From Sphingorhabdus sp. (GTDB lineage: Bacteria; Pseudomonadota; Alphaproteobacteria; Sphingomonadales; Sphingomonadaceae): a DNA stretch of 64,000 nt. A program made the position numbers and the translations under genes. Below are positions 27,350-36,062 of the stretch, piece after piece. The stretch covers positions 62,001 through 126,000 of the forward strand of contig JANQNO010000008.1 of the NCBI GenBank assembly GCA_028279555.1, written 5' to 3'. The notes below the pieces were generated by a model. That model did no database searches. It was given only the letters and a program-made list of their open reading frames with translations, and was not told the origin of the DNA. Within the stretch, counting starts at the first letter, position 1, and each line of letters opens with the position of its first letter.

Positions 27350-27771
27350 CTGAGCATATAAAGCAGCTTGTGGAAGCCGCGAAAAAAGCGGCCAGTCATG
27401 CCTATGCGCCCTACTCCAATTACCATGTGGGTGCAGCGCTTCAGCTCGAGGACGGTAGCATTGTAACAGGTGCCAATATGGAAAATGCAAGTTATGGCAT
27501 GACGCTTTGCGCGGAAACCGTGGCGGTTGCCAAAGCCAATAGCGACGGCCACCTTCGCGATATTGTCGCCATTGCGGTTGCCGGTGGCCCCGAGGGAAAG
27601 GTCGGCGATGTTCTGTGTACCCCCTGCGGCCGGTGCAGGCAGATATTGAAGGAGGTCGCCGATCTGACGCAGCGTGACCTTCCGGTCTATTGTGCGCATG
27701 CCGATGGCTATGATACGCATTTGCTTTCCGAGCTGCTCCCGCATGGCTTTGGCCCGGCCAATCTGAAATAA
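27346..27771 (+). CDS. cdd: Cytidine deaminase
   Basis: Deaminates cytidine and deoxycytidine to uridine forms in pyrimidine salvage. The 141-residue protein holds the zinc site: CAETVA (Cys and catalytic Glu, near residue 46) and CTPCGRCRQ (near 90-98), plus the substrate loop NMENASYG. The start is TTG at 27346, overlapping the TGA of the GH25-like gene by TTGA; no later ATG would keep the N-terminal helix. dcd follows after 9 bases, so deoxycytidine nucleotides can be routed to dUTP/dUMP by the pair. Confidence 0.93.
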   Translation: MTEHIKQLVEAAKKAASHAYAPYSNYHVGAALQLEDGSIVTGANMENASYGMTLCAETVAVAKANSDGHLRDIVAIAVAGGPEGKVGDVLCTPCGRCRQILKEVADLTQRDLPVYCAHADGYDTHLLSELLPHGFGPANLK

Positions 27772-27780
27772 GGAAAAACC

Positions 27781-28335
27781 ATGCCCATTCTGTCCGACAA
27801 ATGGATTCGCAACGAGACGCGGCACACGCGCATGATCGAGCCTTTCGTGGAGGGCCAGAAGCGCGAAGGATGCATCAGCTATGGCCTTTCGTCCTATGGA
27901 TATGACGCGCGCGTATCCGACGAGTTCAAGATCTTCACCAATGTGAATAGCTCGCTGGTCGATCCAAAGGAGTTCGATCCCGACAGTTTCATCGATCGCA
28001 AGACCGACGTTTGCATTATTCCGCCCAACAGTTTCGCGCTGGCCAGGACAGTGGAATATTTCCGGATCCCCAGGGATGTGCTGGTCATCTGTCTCGGTAA
28101 ATCCACATATGCGCGCTGCGGCATTATCGTCAACGTCACCCCGCTTGAACCCGAATGGGAAGGCCATGTGACGCTCGAATTTTCGAACACCACGCCGCTG
28201 CCTGCAAAAATATACGCCAATGAAGGGGCCTGCCAGTTTCTGTTTCTAAAAGGCAACGAACCCTGCGAAACGAGCTATTCGGACCGGTCGGGCAAATATA
28301 TGGGGCAGCAAGGCGTGACTCTGCCCAAGCTTTGA
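27781..28335 (+). CDS. dcd: dCTP deaminase
   Basis: Converts dCTP to dUTP, the main route to dTTP in many proteobacteria. The 184-residue trimeric dUTPase-fold protein starts [14 protein letters not shown] and includes [20 protein letters not shown], the motif [34 protein letters not shown] (28096-28194) with the catalytic Glu, and the flexible tail [17 protein letters not shown]. It is not the bifunctional DCD/dUTPase form as far as length shows. AAGGAAAAACC before the ATG provides the binding site. Confidence 0.96.
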   Translation: MPILSDKWIRNETRHTRMIEPFVEGQKREGCISYGLSSYGYDARVSDEFKIFTNVNSSLVDPKEFDPDSFIDRKTDVCIIPPNSFALARTVEYFRIPRDVLVICLGKSTYARCGIIVNVTPLEPEWEGHVTLEFSNTTPLPAKIYANEGACQFLFLKGNEPCETSYSDRSGKYMGQQGVTLPKL

Positions 28336-28377
28336 TCCATAGCCGATCGAGGGCCAGACCAGTTTAGGAGCAAGGAA

Positions 28378-29547
28378 ATGAGCGACCGCGAATTTGATGT
28401 CATCGTCTATGGGTCGACCGGATATACGGGCCGGCTGGTTGCCGAATATCTGGCCAACCGAAATGCCGACGGTGCCGGCATCAACTGGGCGATGGCGGGC
28501 CGCAGCCAAGACAAGCTGGAAAATGTGCGCGACGAAATCGGCGCGCCCGCCGATACGCCGCTGGTCGTTGCTGACGCGTCCGATCCGGCCTCGCTCGATG
28601 CTATGACATCGCGCGCAAAATCCGTGATCACAACGGTCGGTCCCTATCAGCATTACGGCGATGCGCTTGTCGATAGCTGCGTCAAGAATGGCACGGACTA
28701 TGCCGATCTGTGCGGCGAACCAAACTGGATCCACGCGCAGATCGAAAAGCATCATGAGGCAGCGAAGAAATCGGGCGCACGTATCGTCTGTTCCGCTGGC
28801 TTCGATTCCATCCCCTTCGATCTCGGCGTTCATCAGGTTCAAAAGCATTGTCAGGAGAAATTCGGCAAGTCGGCTCCGCGGGTAAAAGGGCGTATGCGCG
28901 CCATGCAGGGCGCTGCATCCGGCGGGACGGTAGCCAGCATGAATGCGACGATGGCAGCAGCGCAGAAAGACCCCGGCCTTATCGCCCTGCTCACCAATCC
29001 CTTTGCCCTGGCCGATGGCTTTCAGGGGCCCGAGCAACCCGCCGGCACCCAGCCGGCCTATGACGAGCGGCTCGATAGCTGGAATGCGCCCTTCATCATG
29101 GCCCCGATCAACACCAAGAATATCCATCGCACCAACTATTTGCTCGGCCATGCCTATGGCGAGGATTTTGTCTATGACGAAATGGTCATGACCGGACCGG
29201 GCGAAAAAGGCGAAGCAATCGCTAGGGAAATGGCCAGCACCCCGCAATTTGGAGCTGGAAGCGATATCAAACCTGGCGAGGGACCAACCAAGGAAGAGCG
29301 CGAAAATGGTTTTTACGACGCGGTATTTTTCGCCGAGTTTCCCGACGGCAATGGTGCGGTTCTCTCGGTGAAGGGTGACCGCGATCCCGGCTATGGATCG
29401 ACGTCGAAAATGATCGCCGAGACTGCGCTCGGTTTGGTCGAAACTCCCGGTGAAGGGGGCGTGATGACGCCGGCAGCAGCGCTTGGCGACAAGCTGGTCG
29501 ACCGTCTGCAGGCCAATGCCGGGCTGACTTTCACAGTGGAGGGATAA
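28378..29547 (+). CDS. Saccharopine-dehydrogenase-like oxidoreductase
   Basis: A 389-residue NAD(P)-binding protein. The Rossmann start is FDVIVYGSTGYTGRLVAEYLA, followed by VVADASDPASLDAM and the YADLCGEPNWI stretch typical of the trans-acting enoyl reductase/saccharopine-dehydrogenase-like group. These proteins act on lipid-like substrates in mycobacteria; in proteobacteria the substrate is unknown. TAGGAGCAAGGA lies just before the ATG. It probably shares a transcript with dcd (42-base gap) and with the YdcH gene 12 bases downstream. Confidence 0.85.
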   Translation: MSDREFDVIVYGSTGYTGRLVAEYLANRNADGAGINWAMAGRSQDKLENVRDEIGAPADTPLVVADASDPASLDAMTSRAKSVITTVGPYQHYGDALVDSCVKNGTDYADLCGEPNWIHAQIEKHHEAAKKSGARIVCSAGFDSIPFDLGVHQVQKHCQEKFGKSAPRVKGRMRAMQGAASGGTVASMNATMAAAQKDPGLIALLTNPFALADGFQGPEQPAGTQPAYDERLDSWNAPFIMAPINTKNIHRTNYLLGHAYGEDFVYDEMVMTGPGEKGEAIAREMASTPQFGAGSDIKPGEGPTKEERENGFYDAVFFAEFPDGNGAVLSVKGDRDPGYGSTSKMIAETALGLVETPGEGGVMTPAAALGDKLVDRLQANAGLTFTVEG

Positions 29548-29559
29548 AGCAGGAGCACG

Positions 29560-29757
29560 ATGAACGACGAGGGGCTGAAAGCCGAATTGGAGTTGCTGAA
29601 AACCGAGCATCGCGATCTCGATGATGCGATTGCCGCACTTGCCTCCTTGCCCATCGTCGATCAGATGCAGATTGCGCGGCTGAAGAAGAAAAAGCTCGCG
29701 CTCAAGGACAGGATCAGACGGGTCCAGGACCAGCTGCTGCCGGATATCATCGCCTGA
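29560..29757 (+). CDS. YdcH-family (DUF465) coiled-coil protein
   Basis: A 65-residue helical protein of the YdcH/DUF465 family. It reads as one hairpin of two charged helices: ELELLKTEHRDLDDAIAAL and QIARLKKKKLALKDRIRRVQDQL, joined by a short turn. No catalytic features. It lies 12 bases after the oxidoreductase and 130 bases before the RcdA-type gene. The family has no firm function; small coiled coils of this kind often act as adaptors. Confidence 0.88.
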   Translation: MNDEGLKAELELLKTEHRDLDDAIAALASLPIVDQMQIARLKKKKLALKDRIRRVQDQLLPDIIA

Positions 29758-29887
29758 ATTCCGCTTTGATCGCCGATTTACGGTATATCGCTCTGCCGTG
29801 CCAACGCGGCACAGCGCCGTCTTTTTCCACAGGAAAAGGGTTAACCGACTCCCTGCCCGCCGCAAAAATCTGCCATAAACGCGACTC

Positions 29888-30337
29888 ATGGAAAATACGC
29901 ATCTCGAAATGACGCCCAAGCTGCTGGACGCCCTCTATACCGAGGCGATGTTGCTGGCCGACGAAGCGCGTTCCTATTTCGACCGCGATCCGGCTGAAAA
30001 CGGGCTGGATTCGCGTACAGCCGTTGCCTTTTCCTGCGAGTCCCTGAAGGTCACGACGCGGTTGATGCATTCGATTGCTTGGCTGCTCGCGCAGAAAGCG
30101 CTGCATGCCGGAGAAATCAGCGAGGAAGAAGCAAGCAGCGAGGCCCGGCAGCTGGGTTACGCCCCGGCGAGCGACGATCTCGCCCTGCCAACCTTTCCGC
30201 ACGATGCGCAGGATATCATTCGCGCGAGCGAAGAACTTTACTACCGGCTGCAACGGATGGGCAACGGGCTGGCTCGCGAGGTTTCGGCAAAGCCGGCACC
30301 TCTGGAAATGCTCGAAACGCTCGAAGGCGCATTTTGA
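29888..30337 (+). CDS. rcdA: DUF1465/RcdA-family protein (possible ClpXP adaptor)
   Basis: A 149-residue helical protein of DUF1465, the family of Caulobacter RcdA, which helps the ClpXP protease degrade the cell-cycle regulator CtrA and others. Recognisable segments are LLDALYTEAMLLADEARSYFD, the AFSCESLKVTTRLMHSIAWLL helix and the loop between them. The family match is strong; that it controls CtrA here is inferred from family knowledge. An 8-base palindrome GGTTAACC at 29839-29846, containing a TTAACC word like half of a CtrA site, lies 41 bases upstream of the ATG; this is suggestive only. Confidence 0.75.
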   Translation: MENTHLEMTPKLLDALYTEAMLLADEARSYFDRDPAENGLDSRTAVAFSCESLKVTTRLMHSIAWLLAQKALHAGEISEEEASSEARQLGYAPASDDLALPTFPHDAQDIIRASEELYYRLQRMGNGLAREVSAKPAPLEMLETLEGAF

Positions 30338-30523
30338 CATCCGGAAACGTCTAAAAAAAGATTTTACATTTGCACCAAACCTTTGATGCAGATTCGAAAA
30401 TTCATATAGCCGACTGACAAATAGGTCCATTTCGGATCAATCTTCTTGCGCGCCGAATCACATTATGCGAATCAGCACGCGAAATTTGCGGCTCATGGCA
30501 TTTTCTCTCGGGGGGAGAGGTAG

Positions 30524-31519
30524 ATGGCGCGCTCGGTTATTTCTAACACGCATTATCGGGGCAATGGTCCTGTTCCGCGAAAGTCGCGCGTCAAAAACCA
30601 TCATCTCAATCATGCAGCGCCCCATCGCGGCAAGATAAAACAGGACGAGAGCCTGCTACTGTCCGGCTTCGCCAAATCAGGCAGCGGAACGCTCGCCGAT
30701 ATTGACGCCAAGCTCGCGCCAGCTATCCCGCTGGCAGACCAACCAGCAGATCAGGGGTCCATTTCGCTGATCGACATAGCTGGCGCGCCCAAATCCGGGA
30801 AAGCCAAGCGGGCTGCGAAGAGAAAGGCGCGTACAAAAGGAACGTCGCGTTCCAGTAAAACCAAAACTGCAAACAAAGCTGCAGCGAAGAAGAGTGCAAA
30901 AACGAAAGCGGCGCGCAACAAAGCGGCTGCTCCGAAGCTGGCAAAATCGAAGGCCAAATCCACCGCCAAAACAGGCACCGCAAAGAATGCCAAGGCGGCC
31001 AACAGCAAGGCGAAGGCATCGGCACGAACCAAAAGCCAGCAGAAGACAAAAGCAAAGTCAGCGGGGACAAGGCCCGCCCGGCGCAAAAAAGCGAGGGCGA
31101 AAAAGCAGCGCCCGGCAATCGACGCCGGGAGCCTGACAGTCAAGACCGGCGCGTGCGGGGCCCTGCCGCAGGGCCAGTCCGGTTTTCATCTTTCAACAAT
31201 CACCTCTTGTGCAGATCGCGCGCCCGCATCGCCGTGGCAGGCGAAAGCCGCACCGCCCAAAGAGGAAACTGCCGATATTGCCCCCTTACCGCGCAGCGCC
31301 GCCATACAGGCCTATAAGGCGGGCGGCTGGTTCGGGCATTTTGGCTATTGGTTCCGCCAGTCGGCGCGAAAGATGCTGCGGCGCAGTCCGAAGCGCCGCC
31401 TGTCAAGGAACGGGAAGATCAAGATCAAGGCGCATGAAATGCTGGACGAGCTCAACCGGCTGGCAGCTGAAAACCGAGCGCTGCGCAACCGAGTGGAAGA
31501 GCTTACCGAAGGGGCCTGA
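30524..31519 (+). CDS. Histone-H1-like Lys/Ala-rich protein with coiled-coil tail
   Basis: A 331-residue protein with three parts. Residues about 1-88 are mixed and start MARSVISNTHYRGNGPVPRKSR. Residues about 89-197 are almost entirely Lys, Ala, Arg, Ser and Thr in irregular short repeats such as KTANKAAAKKSAKTKAA, the composition of bacterial histone-H1-like DNA- or RNA-binding tails. Residues about 255-331 include KAGGWFGHFGYWFRQSARKML and end in a short coiled coil, MLDELNRLAAENRALRNRV. It lacks a signal peptide. GGGGGGAGAGG precedes the ATG. I do not recognise a named family for the whole protein. A strong terminator follows. Confidence 0.75.
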   Translation: MARSVISNTHYRGNGPVPRKSRVKNHHLNHAAPHRGKIKQDESLLLSGFAKSGSGTLADIDAKLAPAIPLADQPADQGSISLIDIAGAPKSGKAKRAAKRKARTKGTSRSSKTKTANKAAAKKSAKTKAARNKAAAPKLAKSKAKSTAKTGTAKNAKAANSKAKASARTKSQQKTKAKSAGTRPARRKKARAKKQRPAIDAGSLTVKTGACGALPQGQSGFHLSTITSCADRAPASPWQAKAAPPKEETADIAPLPRSAAIQAYKAGGWFGHFGYWFRQSARKMLRRSPKRRLSRNGKIKIKAHEMLDELNRLAAENRALRNRVEELTEGA

Positions 31520-31564
31520 AAGGTCGCTCCTGCTGCCCGTTTGGGGGAATGGGCAGCGAATGAA

Positions 31565-31606
31565 GAGGCGCCGGGATTTGGGGATCCCGACGCCTCTTTC
31601 CTTTTC
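31565..31606 (+). terminator. Rho-independent terminator after the H1-like gene
   Basis: GAGGCG-C-CGGGAT (31565-31577) pairs with ATCCCG-A-CGCCTC (31584-31596) around the loop TTGGGG, with one C/A mismatch, and is followed by TTTCCTTTTC. It lies between the stop of the H1-like gene and the convergent glnA stop, and probably ends transcription from the left. Confidence 0.8.
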
Positions 31607-31627
31607 GTTATCGCAATGCCTTTCAGG

Positions 31628-33040
31628 TCAAGCGCTGTAATACATGTCGAATTCGCCGGGAGTCGGCGTCGTTTCGAAACGGCTGACCTCTTCCCATTTC
31701 AGCTCGGCATAGGCCTCGATCTGGTCCTTGGTGAAGACATCGCCCTGCAACAGGAAGTCATGATCGGCTTCAAGCGCCTCCAGAGCCTCACGCAGGCTGC
31801 CGCAAACCGTCGGCACCTCAGCGAGTTCGGCGGGCGGCAGATCGTAAAGATTCTTGTCCATGGCATCGCCGGGATGAATCTTGTTCTTGATGCCATCGAG
31901 ACCCGCCATCAGCAGAGCGGAATAGGCAAGATAGGGATTTGCCATCGCATCGGGGAAGCGGAATTCGACGCGCTTCGCCTTTTCGCCTGCACCATAGGGA
32001 ATACGGCAGGAAGCCGATCGGTTGCGGCTCGAATAAGCGAGCAGCACCGGCGCTTCGAAACCCGGAACCAAGCGCTTGTAGCTGTTGGTCGTCGGGTTGG
32101 TGAAGGCATTCAGCGCCTTCGCATGCTTGATCACGCCGCCGATATAATGGAGGCACATCTCGCTAAGCCCTGCATAACCGTCGCCCGCAAAGAGCGGCTT
32201 CTTGCCTTTCCAGATCGACATGTGGGTGTGCATGCCCGAACCGTTATCTTCCTTGATCGGCTTGGGCATGAAGGTTGCCGTCTTGCCATAGGCATGCGCG
32301 ACCTGATGCACGACATATTTGTAAACCTGCATGCGGTCGGCGGTCTGCACCAGCGTGCCGAATGTCAGGCCCAGCTCATGCTGCGCGGGCGCCACTTCAT
32401 GGTGATGCTTGTCCATCGGCAGGCCCATTTCCTGCATGGTGGCGACCATTTCGCCGCGAATATCCATGGCGCTGTCAACCGGTGCCACCGGAAAATAGCC
32501 ACCGGTCTGCCGCGGGCGGTGGCCCATATTGCCGGTTTCATATTTGCGTCCCGAATTGGTCGGAAGCTCGACATCATCGATAGCGAAATGCGATCCGGAA
32601 TAGCCATCCTCGAAACGGACATCGTCGAACATGAAAAATTCGGCTTCCGGTCCGACAAAGACGGTATCGCCCAGCCCGGTCGATTTCAGATAGGCTTCGG
32701 CGCGCGTCGCCGTGCTGCGCGGGTCGCGGCCATAGAGATCGCCGGTCGATGGTTCGACAATGTTGCAGAAGATGACCAGCATCGGCGTTGCGCTGAATGG
32801 ATCGTCATAGACCGAGTCCAGATCGGGCTTCAGGATCATGTCGGATTCGTTGATCGCTTTCCAGCCGGAGATGGAGGAGCCATCGAACATCAACCCGTCC
32901 TCGAGCGCATCTTCATCCATCACGTCGGCGCACATCGAAAGATGCTGCCATTTGCCCTTGGGATCGGTGAAACGCAGATCGACCCATTCGATCTCCTCAT
33001 CCTTGATCCGTTTGACGATATCCTTTGCTGTCGCGCCCAT
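31628..33040 (-). CDS. glnA: Glutamine synthetase, type I
   Basis: Makes glutamine from glutamate, ammonia and ATP; the entry point of nitrogen assimilation. The 470-residue dodecamer subunit has [18 protein letters not shown] near residue 52, the metal/glutamate motif [18 protein letters not shown], and the ATP loop [20 protein letters not shown]. The adenylylation site is in the C-terminal segment NLYDLPPAE (near residue 397), so control by GlnE is expected. It lies downstream of glnB on the same strand, with a 115-base spacer holding a dispersed repeat. Type and length are standard for proteobacterial GSI. Confidence 0.97.
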   Translation of the reverse strand: MGATAKDIVKRIKDEEIEWVDLRFTDPKGKWQHLSMCADVMDEDALEDGLMFDGSSISGWKAINESDMILKPDLDSVYDDPFSATPMLVIFCNIVEPSTGDLYGRDPRSTATRAEAYLKSTGLGDTVFVGPEAEFFMFDDVRFEDGYSGSHFAIDDVELPTNSGRKYETGNMGHRPRQTGGYFPVAPVDSAMDIRGEMVATMQEMGLPMDKHHHEVAPAQHELGLTFGTLVQTADRMQVYKYVVHQVAHAYGKTATFMPKPIKEDNGSGMHTHMSIWKGKKPLFAGDGYAGLSEMCLHYIGGVIKHAKALNAFTNPTTNSYKRLVPGFEAPVLLAYSSRNRSASCRIPYGAGEKAKRVEFRFPDAMANPYLAYSALLMAGLDGIKNKIHPGDAMDKNLYDLPPAELAEVPTVCGSLREALEALEADHDFLLQGDVFTKDQIEAYAELKWEEVSRFETTPTPGEFDMYYSA

Positions 33041-33078
33041 TTAACTTTCCTTTTCTCTGATTTCCTGAACCTAAAATT

Positions 33079-33149
33079 CCGTTCGCCCTGAGCTTGTCGA
33101 AGGGCGAGACCGAGAGGCGTTCATGCTTCGACAGGCTCAGCACGAACGG
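33079..33149. repeat. Dispersed palindromic repeat, copy 3 (between glnB and glnA)
   Basis: CCGTTCGCCCTGAGCTTGTC starts at 33079 and continues CGAAGGGCG; GCTTCGACAGGCTCAGCACG starts at 33125 and continues AACGG to 33149. The two arms are near inverted copies. The same words appear at 22.4 kb. Because it lies in the glnB-glnA spacer it is probably transcribed and can fold; its effect on glnA expression relative to glnB is untested. Confidence 0.8.
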
Positions 33150-33155
33150 TTGAGG

Positions 33156-33817
<662 letters not shown>

Positions 33818-34168
33818 CTAGATTGCAATCTCGCCATCGAACTCCTGATCAATCACCTTGTCGATCAAATCGTTCGATTCCATAGGTTTTTCTTCGGTCT
33901 TTGGCGGCGGCTCCACCGCGTCATCCATAGCAACGACATGCGTTTCGGACTCTGGATCAAATCCCTGTACCTGTAATCCAATGGCAAAACCAAGCGCACC
34001 ACCAATCAGAACGAGCGCTGCATACTTTTCTGTCCTACTATGCCGGGAATTTCGATCCCGGTCTGCTTCAAGCCGGTTGCTTCTGAGAATCTCCTGGATC
34101 TCAGAGGGCAAATGTTCGTCCGGATTCTTAGCGGGGCCAATAATGCCCCGGAATACAATCGTATCCAT
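33818..34168 (-). CDS. Small anchored protein of unknown function
   Basis: A 116-residue protein. Residues about 1-55 are polar and basic (PDEHLPSEIQEILRSNRLEADRDRNSRH), followed by one membrane helix (about 58-75, YAALVLIGGALGFAIGLQV) and an acidic tail of about 40 residues, EPPPKTEEKPMESNDLIDK onward. The basic side suggests the N-terminus stays in the cytosol. The ATG at 34168 is chosen because AGGAG lies 6 bases upstream; an upstream start at 34192 lacks this. No family is recognised and the flanks are long non-coding regions. Confidence 0.6.
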   Translation of the reverse strand: MDTIVFRGIIGPAKNPDEHLPSEIQEILRSNRLEADRDRNSRHSRTEKYAALVLIGGALGFAIGLQVQGFDPESETHVVAMDDAVEPPPKTEEKPMESNDLIDKVIDQEFDGEIAI

Positions 34169-34438
34169 GGCATGCTCCTGTAACCGCAGCAACGGTCAGT
34201 GATTTTCAACAATGTAATAATCTGCTTCTGGAGTCTTCGTTTGCTCGGCACTTTGGCCCCGGACAGTAGCAGAGTCCGCAGAGGCGAATCGATTCGCGTG
34301 CGCCCCTCTCACGAGTCTTTCTTGGAATAAAGTATGACTCTATTATGACATAGCAGTTTATTGCTCAGAATACAAAATTACGAAATAGTAATAATATTAC
34401 TACACTCCGCAATTTACTTGTCTTCGGCCCAAGCCGTC

Positions 34439-35629
34439 TTAGACCAGTTCCACCGCAACAGCCGTGCCTTCGCCGCCGCCGATGCAGAGCGAGGCGACGC
34501 CGCGTTTCTTGCCCTGCTGCTTGAGCGCGTTGATCAGCGTGACCATAATCCGCGCGCCGCTGGCCCCGATGGGATGGCCCAGCGCAGTTGCGCCGCCATT
34601 CACATTGATCTTGTCATGGCCGATACCCAGATCCTGCATCGCAAACATCGCGACGCAGGCAAAGGCCTCGTTGACCTCGAACAGGTCGACATCGTCGACG
34701 CTCCAGCCGGCCTTTTCGAGCACGCTGTTAATCGCGCCGACGGGGGCCGTGGTGAAATCCTTCGGCTCCTGCGCATGTGCCGCCGTCGCCACGATGCGCG
34801 CGACCGGCGTCGCGCCCTTCTCCTCGGCAACCGACTGGCGGGTCAGCACCAGCGCCGCAGCGCCATCGGAAATCGAGCTCGACGTCGCCGCCGTGATCGT
34901 GCCATCCTTGGCGAAAGCCGGACGCAGCGAAGGTATCTTGTCGGGACGGCCCTTGCCGGGCTGCTCATCGGTATCGACCGTGACCTCGCCCTTGCGCGTC
35001 GCGAAGGTCACCGGGACAACCTCGTCAGCAAAAGCGCCGCTTTCGATGGCCTTTTGCGCGCGGCTCAGGCTTTCGATCGAATAATTGTCCTGCGCTTCAC
35101 GGGTGAGCTGATATTCGTTGGCTGTATCCTGCGCGAAAGTGCCCATCGCGCGGCCTTCCTCATAGGCATCTTCGAGCCCGTCGAGGAACATGTGGTCATA
35201 GGCCGTATCGTGACCGATGCGCGCACCGCTGCGATGCTTCTTGAGCAGATAGGGCGCACCCGACATGCTTTCCATCCCGCCCGCTACAACCATATCGATC
35301 GTACCGGCCGCCAGCGCCTCGCTACCCATAATTGCCGTCTGCATGCCGCTGCCGCACACCTTGTTCACCGTCGTCGCCTGCACGGACTTGGGCAGCCCGG
35401 CCTTGATGCCGGCCTGGCGCGCCGGAGCCTGCCCCAGTCCGGCGGGCAATACGCAGCCCATATAAATGCGATCAATGTCATCGCCCTTTACACCGGCGCG
35501 TTCGACCGCCGCCTTTACTGCCGTCGCGCCCAGATCGGTGGCGGAGACATCGGACAGCGCCCCCTGCATTCCGCCCATCGGTGTGCGGGCGTAGGAGAGA
35601 ATTACGATTGGGTCTGAAGCAGCGGTCAT
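34439..35629 (-). CDS. Acetyl-CoA acetyltransferase (thiolase)
   Basis: A 396-residue type II thiolase that joins two acetyl-CoA or cleaves 3-ketoacyl-CoA. The nucleophile Cys is in VNKVCGSGMQT (near residue 90), the His in GGATALGHPIGASGAR (near 353) and the second Cys in ASLCIGGGEG (near 383). The final motif GEGTAVAVEL is conserved. The ATG at 35629 gives the usual start MTAASDPIVILSYARTP. No beta-oxidation or PHB genes adjoin it, so a role in short-chain ketoacyl-CoA or ketogenic amino acid metabolism is possible. Confidence 0.92.
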   Translation of the reverse strand: MTAASDPIVILSYARTPMGGMQGALSDVSATDLGATAVKAAVERAGVKGDDIDRIYMGCVLPAGLGQAPARQAGIKAGLPKSVQATTVNKVCGSGMQTAIMGSEALAAGTIDMVVAGGMESMSGAPYLLKKHRSGARIGHDTAYDHMFLDGLEDAYEEGRAMGTFAQDTANEYQLTREAQDNYSIESLSRAQKAIESGAFADEVVPVTFATRKGEVTVDTDEQPGKGRPDKIPSLRPAFAKDGTITAATSSSISDGAAALVLTRQSVAEEKGATPVARIVATAAHAQEPKDFTTAPVGAINSVLEKAGWSVDDVDLFEVNEAFACVAMFAMQDLGIGHDKINVNGGATALGHPIGASGARIMVTLINALKQQGKKRGVASLCIGGGEGTAVAVELV

Positions 35630-36062
35630 GGAAACAATCCTTGCGAGTCGGTTTCGGATATTTGTGCGCTGCAATATATCACGTCAGGGCAATTGGCAAC
35701 TTGTGCTAAAGTCTAGGTAGGTCTGGTGATGAAAGGAAGAGTGGCAAGCGAGAAAGGCCAGCCCCGAAGATGCGTTTCGAAAAAACTTTCCTACACGGTC
35801 CAAAACTGGTTTGGTTCATAGATGCCAAATTTCAATTTCTCCCGTGTCGCTTCCCGTATTTCTCCAGACCTGTCTTTGCGCAGGATCACCGGTGCGGCTT
35901 CGCCAAATCGCTGGATTATAGTGCAAACCGACCCTAACCTTCCTAACCTTTGGAAGAATAATTCATGCGTAAGTGCCGCGTTAATCATGCGATTAAAACG
36001 GGTTTTCAATCGCAACGCTTTGCGCTAATTTGCGAGCCAAAGAGGACAAAGGAGACTGGATC
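35630..36062. other. Divergent intergenic region with small symmetric sites
   Basis: 433 bases between the thiolase start and the aldehyde dehydrogenase start. It holds a perfect 6-base inverted repeat TTAATC-ATGC-GATTAA at 35981-35996, about 67 bases before the dehydrogenase ATG, which would suit a dimeric repressor. It also holds a 9-base tandem repeat CCTAACCTT at 35933-35950. Two overlapping short frames (35822-36028 forward, 35791-36015 reverse) are present but neither has a convincing binding site, so I do not call them genes. Confidence 0.45.

Noticed and set aside
28246-29919. A 557-codon reverse frame antisense to the saccharopine-dehydrogenase-like gene
   Set aside because: Same cause; it also crosses the YdcH gene and has no domain or start site.
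31541-33091. A 516-codon forward frame antisense to glnA
   Set aside because: It covers glnA almost exactly and arises from codon bias on the other strand; it shows no recognisable family, while the glnA frame is certain.
35791-36015. Two overlapping short frames in the thiolase/aldehyde dehydrogenase gap
   Set aside because: They lie on opposite strands over the same bases, lack binding sites and match nothing known.
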